The notes beneath the pieces were generated by a model, which did no database searches, had not been told where the DNA came from, and saw only the letters and a list, made by a program, of their open reading frames with translations. Source: Clostridiales bacterium (lineage in GTDB: Bacteria; Bacillota; Clostridia; Caldicoprobacterales; UBA3941). Taken from it: DNA of 12,045 nucleotides. The stretch is from positions 1 through 12,045 of the forward strand of contig JAAYKZ010000216.1 in NCBI GenBank assembly GCA_012522165.1. Reading direction: 5' to 3'. This document shows positions 1-5,268 of the stretch, one piece after another. Each line of letters begins with the position of its first letter. The first letter of the stretch is position 1. The position numbers and the translations under genes were made by a program.

Positions 1-142
1 CCTATACGCTACCGGCAGGGTTAAAATATTCTAGTTTTGCTATCAAAGAAGTCTCTAGTCCTTGGCTCTTACTAAAATTTGAAATCTCAAGTAGAGGTGT
101 ATTTCCTATTAAATCCGTAAGCTTTTTAGCTATCTTTGCCAT
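1..142 (-). pseudogene. cysK: Cysteine synthase (O-acetylserine sulfhydrylase) N-terminus, partial at window edge, with in-frame amber codon
   Basis: The first 46 residues read MAKIAKKLTDLIGNTPLLEI, then a middle section, then LEYFNPAGSV. This is the diagnostic N-terminus of CysK-type PLP enzymes, which make cysteine from O-acetylserine and sulfide in the cytoplasm. The start is the ATG at 142-140, preceded by an AAGGAGTG ribosome binding site. In the family the next residues after GSV are K-D-R, and that Lys forms the Schiff base with PLP. Here codon 47 (4-2) is TAG followed by G, as if AAG had become TAG. The rest of the gene lies beyond the window, so I cannot see whether the frame continues. 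It follows the Rrf2-type regulator by 59 nt and is probably cotranscribed with it. It may be a pseudogene, a recoded gene or a sequence error. Family identity is very likely; functional status is open. Confidence 0.8.
2..4 (-). other. In-frame amber codon at the catalytic-lysine position of cysK
   Basis: I read the frame codon by codon from the ATG at 142. Codon 47 is TAG, immediately after the conserved N-P-A-G-S-V. Family knowledge places the PLP-binding lysine exactly here. One A-to-T change from AAG would produce it. Confidence 0.85.
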
Positions 143-174
143 AATCAACACTCCTTATATAAAATATATTGATT

Positions 175-202
175 ATAGGGTCCGGTATTATTTTTACCCT
201 AT
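175..202 (-). repeat. Inverted repeat between the Rrf2 gene and cysK
   Basis: ATAGGGT (175-181) and ACCCTAT (196-202) are perfect 7-bp arms around a 14-nt spacer, touching the stop codon of the regulator. No U-tract follows on the minus strand, so it is not a convincing terminator. It could be a weak hairpin or an operator for cysK; nothing decides between these. Confidence 0.35.
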
Positions 203-642
203 TAAATATAATACATGTGCACCCAACTATTACTTAGTTTTTGATATTGGGTAACAAGGTCCTCAAGGGTTATGGAATCTGCCACCTTATTTAAACTTTG
301 GTTCATCTTATCCCACACCATTGTTTTTATACAGTATTCTATGCTCTTTTCATTAGCTTCTTGTTCCTCATCTACTACATTTAGATCTCCTTCCAAAGCC
401 CTAAGCACATCTCCTACAGTAATGTTTGAAGGGTTGTCAGCAAGAACATATCCACCTTGAGCACCTTTTATACTATTAACCAAACCTGCTTTGCGTAAAA
501 CAGAAAACACTTGCTCCATATATCCTAAGGACAAATCTTGCCGCTCTGCAATACTACTAAGAGAAATAGGACTATCCAAAGAATTAACAGCTAGATCCAC
601 CATAGCCCTTAGGCCATATTTACCCTAGGTTGAAATTCTCAT
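202..642 (-). CDS. Rrf2-family (CymR/IscR-like) transcriptional regulator with amber codon at position 6
   Basis: The protein is a winged-helix DNA-binding repressor of the Rrf2 family. Read from the ATG at 642-640, which has a GGAG ribosome binding site 7 nt upstream, the start is MRIST-(TAG)-GKYGLRAMVDLAV. This matches the family's usual MRISTKGRYGLRAM opening with TAG replacing Lys6. The remainder (603 to 202, 133 residues) carries the LSLGYMEQVFSVLRKAGLV recognition region, the wing motif KGAQGGYVLA (about residues 59-68) and the C-terminal ITLEDL segment, for a total of about 146 residues, as usual. It has only one cysteine (about residue 104), so it lacks the three-Cys [2Fe-2S] site of IscR and resembles CymR. 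cysK directly downstream supports a CymR-like role in cysteine metabolism. Restarting at Met14 (603) would delete the first helix, and only a weak AAGG precedes it. Confidence 0.85.
625..627 (-). other. In-frame amber codon replacing conserved Lys6 of the Rrf2 regulator
   Basis: Codon 6 of the frame starting at 642 is TAG, between MRIST and GKYGLRAM. Known family members (E. coli IscR, B. subtilis CymR) have Lys at this position. The reading frame and homology continue unbroken on both sides, so this is a substitution and not a frameshift. Confidence 0.88.
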
Positions 643-729
643 TGCTTTCACTCCAAACAACGTACTAATCTTAAATGCTTATTCATACAACATTAATCTT
701 AATACATACTATTCATATTGGTTTTCTAT

Positions 730-758
730 ATATTAGCATAGTCACTATCCTTTGTCAA
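730..758 (-). promoter_or_regulatory. Sigma-A promoter of the Rrf2-cysK operon with a dyad in the spacer
   Basis: On the minus strand TTGACA (753-758) is separated by 17 nt from TAATAT (730-735), about 90 nt upstream of the regulator's start codon. The spacer contains ATAGT-G-ACTAT (738-748), a perfect 5-bp dyad placed where an autorepressor could bind. The promoter is seen directly; the operator role is inferred. Confidence 0.6.
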
Positions 759-789
759 TAATAATTAGAAAATTTTTTACTTAAAAATC

Positions 790-832
790 CAAAAATTAAA
801 AAGACAGCCTAATTCAATGAATTAGGCTGTCT
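790..832 (-). terminator. Intrinsic terminator of the hydFGE operon
   Basis: A perfect 13-bp stem (802-814 with 820-832), extendable to 14 bp with a 3-nt loop, is followed on the minus strand by TCTTTTTAATTTTTGG. The stem includes the last codons and the TGA of hydE, so the stop codon sits in the hairpin. It ends the operon before the Rrf2 promoter. Confidence 0.9.
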
Positions 833-1860
833 CCTCTGCCCATATCTACTTCCATGCCAGTAGAGTTAATTCTTTTCTCGATACAAACCCTACAGTGGGC
901 TGATTCATCTCCTGTACAAATCTTGTTGTCATAGAGTTGATATTTCCTTTTAGTAGCTATAGGAGATAGGTTGGGCATTACCACATTGGCCCCTGCCATT
1001 AATGCCTTCTCCCTGCCCTTTGGATCCAGTGTTCCCATGGCTGTAGTAGCAGGCAATAAGGCTTTAGGAACCATTAGCCTGGTCAAAGCCAGCATTATCA
1101 ACACATCCTCTACCTTGCCTGATTTTTCTTTACCTAAAGGAGTACCACTTGCTGGAATAAAAGGACCAATACCTATCATATGGGGATTTAACTCTTTTAA
1201 AAAGTAAAGGTCTTCTACCAGATCATAGTAAGTCTGTCCTGGAAGGCCAACCATAAACCCTGCTCCTATTTGAAAACCTATCTCCTTTAAATTATATAAG
1301 CATTGCCTACGATTATCAAAATCCCCATCAGGATGAAGCTTTTCATAGAGGCTCCTAGATGCTGTCTCATGACGAAGTAAATATCGGTCAGCTCCTGCCT
1401 CATGCCAAAGCTTGTATTCCTGATAACTTCTTTCACCCAAAGACAAGGTTACTGCAACACCGGGAAATAACTCTTTGATAGCAGATATCAAATCTGCTAC
1501 CTTTGAAGTTGTATACCACTTATCTTCCCCACTTTGCAGCACAAAAGTCCTGTACCCTAGCTCATATCCTTCCTTGCAGCAAGCTAGTATTTCATCTTTG
1601 GTTAGCCGATATCTATCCACATTTTTATTGGCAGCTCTAATTCCACAGTAAATGCAATTCTTGCTGCAGATATTGGAAAACTCTATTAATCCTCTCATGA
1701 AAACCTTATTACCATAATATTTATCTCTAGTCTTACGGGCATAATCAAAAATTTGTTCCCTAGACTCTTCATCCAGGTTTTCTAGAAGCCAAATCATATC
1801 ATCTTTTGGTATATAGTTTTCAGCATATAATTGACTTAAAACATCTTGTATTCTTCTCAT
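814..1860 (-). CDS. hydE: [FeFe] hydrogenase maturation radical SAM enzyme HydE
   Basis: HydE is a cytoplasmic radical SAM enzyme that, with HydG and HydF, builds the 2Fe subcluster of the [FeFe]-hydrogenase H-cluster; it is thought to act on the HydG-derived Fe-cysteine complex. The protein has 348 residues, the usual length. The radical SAM motif C-x3-C-x2-C is at C65, C69 and C72 (CSKNCIYC). A second, accessory triad C-x7-C-x2-C is at C315, C323 and C326, as in Thermotoga HydE, where it is dispensable. LQSGED near 108-113 and the GLPGQT loop near 205-210 are typical. The ATG is preceded by AGGAGA 5 nt upstream. It is the last gene of the hydF-hydG-hydE operon, and its 3' end forms the operon terminator. 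The related BioB and PylB enzymes are less likely, given the neighbours and the C-terminal triad. Confidence 0.95.
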   Translation of the reverse strand: MRRIQDVLSQLYAENYIPKDDMIWLLENLDEESREQIFDYARKTRDKYYGNKVFMRGLIEFSNICSKNCIYCGIRAANKNVDRYRLTKDEILACCKEGYELGYRTFVLQSGEDKWYTTSKVADLISAIKELFPGVAVTLSLGERSYQEYKLWHEAGADRYLLRHETASRSLYEKLHPDGDFDNRRQCLYNLKEIGFQIGAGFMVGLPGQTYYDLVEDLYFLKELNPHMIGIGPFIPASGTPLGKEKSGKVEDVLIMLALTRLMVPKALLPATTAMGTLDPKGREKALMAGANVVMPNLSPIATKRKYQLYDNKICTGDESAHCRVCIEKRINSTGMEVDMGRGDSLIH

Positions 1861-2001
1861 GGCTTTCTCCTATTAACCTCTTATTTATTATTCTCCTGTT
1901 ATCATCATTGGAATATAATTAATCTGGTTATGCCTACTCCATATTCTGTTATAACAGCAACAGATACTATTAAATCCATGTTTATTTCTTATACCAAATT
2001 C
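1861..2001 (-). other. hydG-hydE spacer without a recognisable gene
   Basis: This 141-nt spacer is much longer than the hydF-hydG junction, which overlaps. It contains a 12-bp palindrome CTGTTATAACAG and a 24-codon open frame with no good ribosome binding site. Many hyd operons carry a small ACT-like TM1266-type gene, but I cannot see its motifs here. Confidence 0.4.
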
Positions 2002-3405
2002 CTATATAAACAGATCCCGCTCTCCCTTTTCAATTCTATTAAGTCTATTTATGGTCTCTTCTCGCATCCTTTTGTCTGGAATATTGGCTAAGTTCTTTTC
2101 TATTACTTTGTTTCCAAGCTCTTTAAGCTCTTCATCCCCATAGTCCTCTATATATTCCTTAAAGGTCATCATAGCATTGGGATAGCAAAGATCATGGATT
2201 CTTCCACTTTTGGCAAATTCCATAAAGCGATCTCCCGTCCTGCCTACCCTGTAGCATGCGGTGCAAAAGCTGGGCAAATAGCCCTGTTTACATAGGGATT
2301 TTATTACATCAAGGGGGTGCCTATCGTCTGCTATTGCAAATTGGGATGTATCCCTTTCTTCTTCCTCTTGCTTCTTATAGCCTCCAACGCCTGTAGAGGA
2401 GCCTGCGCTTATCTGAGATACCCCAAGTTTTATAACTTCCTCCCTAAAGCTAGGCTCTTCTCTAGTAGATAGAATAATGCCAGTATAGGGAACTGCCAGC
2501 CTTAAAATTGCTACAATACGCTTAAAATCCTCATTGGAAACCAGATAAGGATAATTGTCTATATTTACATCATGGGCTGGTCTTAACCTTGGTACCGATA
2601 TGGTGTGGGGTCCTACGCCAAATTTGTTCTCCAAATGCTGTGCATGTAGAAGCAAGCTTAAGACTTCGAATTTAAAATCATACAAGCCAAACAATACTCC
2701 CAACCCCACATCGTCTATGCCGCCTTCCATAGCCCTATCCATTGCGGTGAGATGATAGTCATAGCTGCTCTTTGGACCGGCAGGATGCATTCTTTCATAG
2801 GTCTCCCTATGATAGGTCTCCTGGAATAGAATATAGGTACCTATTCCTGCTTTTTTAAGCTTTCTGTAATTTTCTACAGTAGTAGCTGCAATATTTACGT
2901 TTATTCGTCTTATGTTGCTATTGTCTAACCTAGTATTATAGATTACATCCATTGCGTGAAGGATATAATCAATGGGACAATTTTTATCGTCTTCCCCTGC
3001 CTCCAAAGCAATTCTCTTATGACCTAGACTTAGTATTATTTCAACCTCGCGGCGTATTTCATCATCGGTTAATTTTCGCCTTTCTATGCCACTAGTGCAT
3101 TTATAACCACAATAGGTACAGCTATTTATACAATAGTTAGATACATACAAGGGAGCAAACATAACAATTCTGTTACCATAAATAGTTTCTTTTATCTCCC
3201 TGGCTGCCTGAAACATCTTTTTATCTATCTCTGGATTGGTATTATTGAGCAAAGCAGCCACTTCTTCTATACTTATTCCCTTTGCCTGCCTTGCTTTTTG
3301 AATTATCCCCTCCAGCTCCTCTATACTTTTGGCTTTTCCTGCCTCCAAAGTTTCATATATTAGCTTTTCATCAATAAAATCAGCTCTCTCTACAGTTCTA
3401 TTCAC
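2002..3405 (-). CDS. hydG: [FeFe] hydrogenase maturation radical SAM enzyme HydG (tyrosine lyase)
   Basis: HydG cleaves tyrosine to p-cresol and supplies CO and cyanide on an Fe-cysteine complex for the H-cluster. I chose the GTG at 3405-3403, which has AGAGGAG 7 nt upstream and gives 467 residues, close to the family norm; an open frame continues to 3465 but only inside hydF. The radical SAM cysteines are C92, C96 and C99 (C-x3-C-x2-C in CINSCTYC). The auxiliary cluster motif C-x2-C-x22-C is complete at C381, C384 and C407, and a conserved GPHTISVPR segment carries His267. The C-terminus GERDLFI is the canonical HydG end, so its TAG (2004-2002) is a genuine stop. The gene overlaps hydF by 8 nt, implying translational coupling. 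Closest alternative: ThiH, excluded by the C-terminal CTAC cluster and by context. Confidence 0.95.
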   Translation of the reverse strand: MNRTVERADFIDEKLIYETLEAGKAKSIEELEGIIQKARQAKGISIEEVAALLNNTNPEIDKKMFQAAREIKETIYGNRIVMFAPLYVSNYCINSCTYCGYKCTSGIERRKLTDDEIRREVEIILSLGHKRIALEAGEDDKNCPIDYILHAMDVIYNTRLDNSNIRRINVNIAATTVENYRKLKKAGIGTYILFQETYHRETYERMHPAGPKSSYDYHLTAMDRAMEGGIDDVGLGVLFGLYDFKFEVLSLLLHAQHLENKFGVGPHTISVPRLRPAHDVNIDNYPYLVSNEDFKRIVAILRLAVPYTGIILSTREEPSFREEVIKLGVSQISAGSSTGVGGYKKQEEEERDTSQFAIADDRHPLDVIKSLCKQGYLPSFCTACYRVGRTGDRFMEFAKSGRIHDLCYPNAMMTFKEYIEDYGDEELKELGNKVIEKNLANIPDKRMREETINRLNRIEKGERDLFI

Positions 3406-4621
3406 TTTTATTCTCCTCTCTAAAAATTTCTGTAACCCTATCCAAAATACCCTGCAAATACGCAATTAGTACTCCATAATTAACCATAGGAACACTTTCT
3501 TCTCTCGCCTTTCCTATGCGATACTCCATAGCCTTGGGGTTTAACATACAGGCTCCACAATGAATAATTAAGGCATATTTATCAAGATCCTCAGGAAAGT
3601 CTCCACCCCTTGCAAATTCAAAGGTAATATTCTTTCCTGTTTTCTCCCTTATCCAGCGGGGAATTTTCACCTGCCCAATATCCTCATCCTGCTTGTGGTG
3701 GGTACATGCCTCCGCCACCAACACTTTGTCCCCATCCTTTAGGTTTTCAATAGCATAGGCTTCTTTTAGCATCTCACCCAAATCCCCCTTATACCTAGCA
3801 AACAAGATGGAAAATGAGGTAAGGGGAATATCCCGGGGAACATCCTTGGATACCTGTTTAAAAACTTGTGAGTCTGTAATAACCAATTTGGGCTTCTGAC
3901 CTAATTTTCTCAAAGTCTCCAAAAGTGCGTATTCTCTGGTAACCACTGCTACCATACCATAATCTAATAGCTCTCTGATGACCTGCTGCTGGGGTAGTAT
4001 CAGCCTCCCCTTTGGAGCTGATTCATCAATAGGAACTACCAATACCACCATATCCCCTGGTTCTAGTAAACCAGCAACGATCTTTTTTTGCCTTTTTACA
4101 GGCTTTGCTGCAGAAATCAGAGCCTTTTTTAGTTCCTCAATTCCTACTTGATTTGAAGCCGATATAGGAATACATGGCATCTTCAATTGGCTTTCAGTAT
4201 TTCTAACATCTTCAATAGATACTTGAACCTGATCTATCTTGTTTATTGCCCCTACTACGGGGATATCCTTTTTCTGAATTTGGTCCACTATATCTCTTTC
4301 AAAATCCGACAAACCTTCTGTAGCATCTATTACCACAATAGCCAGGTCTGCCTTATTAAGTACATCTAAAGTCTTCCTTATGCGAAGTTCACCCAATTCT
4401 CCACTATCATCCAATCCTGCTGTATCAATTAACACTACTGGACCTATAGGTAAAAGCTCCATGGACTTATAGACCGGATCAGTAGTAGTTCCTTTTATAG
4501 GTGAAACAGTAGCAATTTCCTGTCCAGTAATGGCATTAATCAAACTGGATTTCCCTACGTTTCGTCTGCCAAATATAGCAATATGAAGTCTCTCAGATCT
4601 AGGTGTTTTAAACAAACCCAT
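3398..4621 (-). CDS. hydF: [FeFe] hydrogenase maturation GTPase and scaffold HydF
   Basis: HydF is a cytoplasmic GTPase and scaffold that receives the HydE/HydG product and delivers the 2Fe precursor to apo-hydrogenase HydA. The protein has 407 residues, full length. N-terminal TrmE/Era-like GTPase: P-loop GRRNVGKSS at 18-26, switch threonines TTT at 45-47, DTAG at 66-69, NKID at 127-130 and SAS at 154-156. A dimerisation domain follows, then the C-terminal cluster domain with C306-x-H308, a 46-residue gap, and C355-x2-C358 (HCGAC), which bind a [4Fe-4S] cluster. All hallmark residues are present. The ATG at 4621 has AAAGGAAG upstream. It is first in the operon; the promoter, Rex site and a terminator-bearing leader lie upstream. 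The TAG stop overlaps the hydG start. Confidence 0.96.
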   Translation of the reverse strand: MGLFKTPRSERLHIAIFGRRNVGKSSLINAITGQEIATVSPIKGTTTDPVYKSMELLPIGPVVLIDTAGLDDSGELGELRIRKTLDVLNKADLAIVVIDATEGLSDFERDIVDQIQKKDIPVVGAINKIDQVQVSIEDVRNTESQLKMPCIPISASNQVGIEELKKALISAAKPVKRQKKIVAGLLEPGDMVVLVVPIDESAPKGRLILPQQQVIRELLDYGMVAVVTREYALLETLRKLGQKPKLVITDSQVFKQVSKDVPRDIPLTSFSILFARYKGDLGEMLKEAYAIENLKDGDKVLVAEACTHHKQDEDIGQVKIPRWIREKTGKNITFEFARGGDFPEDLDKYALIIHCGACMLNPKAMEYRIGKAREESVPMVNYGVLIAYLQGILDRVTEIFREENKSE

Positions 4622-4832
4622 GTTTCCACTTCCTTTAATACAAAATTACATCCCTGTTACCAAAAACAAAAAACCCCTTCCTGAAAGAAAGGAAAGGGTA
4701 TATAAAAACATATATGTATACTATATGTATTTGACACATACATACATAAAAATACCACAGTTTCCTCTCTCTCAGGGTCTTTACCCCTCAAGGTTAGAAA
4801 CCATATTAGATTAAAACGTCTACCAAACGTTT
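4622..4832 (-). promoter_or_regulatory. hydF leader RNA with mutually exclusive terminator and antiterminator (candidate attenuator or riboswitch)
   Basis: The transcript from the hydF promoter has about 210 nt of leader. Its 5' part can fold into a compact domain: GUUUC (4797-4801) pairs with GAAAC (4760-4764), extendable by G-U pairs, and encloses an AGGG/CCCU hairpin (4774-4788). The segment 4761-4776 (minus strand CCTGAGAGAGAGGAAA) can instead pair over 16 bp with 4680-4695 (TTTCCTTTCTTTCAGG), with 14 Watson-Crick and 2 G-U pairs. The second segment contains the left arm and loop of the terminator at 4674-4698, so the two folds exclude each other. I recognise no known riboswitch class or T-box motif. 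The architecture is seen in the sequence; the regulatory role is inferred. Confidence 0.6.
4661..4698 (-). terminator. Intrinsic terminator upstream of hydF (attenuator)
   Basis: On the minus strand CCCTTTCCT (4690-4698) pairs with AGGAAGGGG (4674-4682) over 9 bp including one G-U, with a 7-nt loop, followed by TTTTTTGTTTTTG (4661-4673). It lies about 40 nt before the hydF start with no room for another promoter, so transcripts must read through it to express hydFGE. Confidence 0.75.
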
Positions 4833-4867
4833 GTTAATATTATAACAAACCCTAGTGTTGTTTTCAA
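4831..4867 (-). promoter_or_regulatory. hydF promoter overlapped by a Rex operator
   Basis: The minus strand has TTGAAA (4862-4867), a 17-nt spacer and a perfect TATAAT (4839-4844). The -10 box is embedded in TTGTTAATATTATAACAA (4831-4848). This matches the Rex consensus TTGTTAANNNNTTAACAA at all but one fixed position. Rex is the NADH/NAD+-sensing repressor of fermentation and hydrogen genes in Clostridia; a bound dimer here would block RNA polymerase. The match is direct; control by Rex is inference from the motif and the gene type. Confidence 0.75.
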
Positions 4868-5024
4868 TAGGTAATTATATATTTTAATAATCTCATGGAT
4901 TGGGCATAAAAGTTCCTCTTGAACACTATTTAAGATAATTGAATATAATATATTGTGCATTGCTGACCTACAAAATTTTATTCTGCCCCCATCAAGAAAT
5001 TCCACCTATTATACTAAATTTGTT
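4868..5024. other. AT-rich spacer between divergent hydF and citrate synthase promoters
   Basis: I see no convincing gene here. A minus-strand open frame of about 61 codons (5005-4820) starts at GTG and runs through the hydF promoter, with no family resemblance; I treat it as chance. A TATAAT on the minus strand near 5011-5016 lacks a good -35. Confidence 0.4.
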
Positions 5025-5054
5025 TTGACAAAGATATAAATATAATAGTATAAT
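5025..5054 (+). promoter_or_regulatory. Sigma-A promoter of citrate synthase
   Basis: A perfect TTGACA (5025-5030) is followed after 18 nt by a perfect TATAAT (5049-5054). Transcription from about 5061 would give a leader of about 208 nt before the start codon at 5269. Confidence 0.7.
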
Positions 5055-5184
5055 AGGGAAAATCCACAATTATAATTATTCCTATATACATGCGTGACTC
5101 TTTGCTGATTCCTGATTTCTACATTCAAAGCTTTCCTATTAACTTATAGTGGAATTTTTATAGTCTTTATTGAGTTCAGTCATA

Positions 5185-5206
5185 TTTTGTATTTAACCAT
5201 ACAAAA
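5185..5206 (+). repeat. Inverted repeat TTTTGTAT-N6-ATACAAAA in the citrate synthase leader
   Basis: Perfect 8-bp arms (5185-5192 and 5199-5206) flank a 6-nt spacer, about 130 nt downstream of the -10 box. It resembles a repressor operator or a small hairpin without a following U-run. No regulator is assigned. Confidence 0.45.
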
Positions 5207-5216
5207 CTTATATGTA

Positions 5217-5241
5217 TGCAATTAAATTTCATTTAGTTGCA
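5217..5241 (+). repeat. Hairpin or operator just upstream of the citrate synthase RBS
   Basis: TGCAATTAAAT (5217-5227) pairs with ATTTAGTTGCA (5231-5241) over 11 bp including one G-U, around a TTC loop. It ends 13 nt before the AGGAGG (5255-5260). It could be an operator of the TGCAA-N-TTGCA type or an RNA hairpin; the role is unknown. Confidence 0.45.
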
Positions 5242-5268
5242 AATAATTAGATGTAGGAGGGAAGAAGA

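Noticed and set aside
1861..2001. Possible TM1266-type small regulator between hydG and hydE
   Set aside because: The spacer is too short for the usual gene of about 80 residues, and its frames show no ACT-like motif.
2002..2004. hydG TAG as another recoded amber codon
   Set aside because: The preceding GERDLFI is the normal HydG C-terminus, and readthrough would add about 33 residues without resemblance to any HydG.
3406..3465. Upstream extension of hydG by 20 codons
   Set aside because: It lies entirely inside hydF and is not HydG-like, and the GTG at 3405 has an AGAGGAG site at correct spacing.
4774..4800. Resemblance of the hydF leader (CCCTGAGA) to the TPP riboswitch
   Set aside because: Only a short string matches; the second conserved TPP half (ACCTGAT...GGATAATGCC-type) is absent, and the gene is not thiamine-related.
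4781..4804. Seven-codon leader peptide ATG...TAA in the hydF leader
   Set aside because: It has no ribosome binding site and no run of regulatory codons; it coincides with the proposed stem and is likely chance.
4820..5005. Minus-strand open frame of 61 codons upstream of hydF
   Set aside because: It has a GTG start, no clear ribosome binding site and no family motif, and it runs through the hydF promoter and Rex site.
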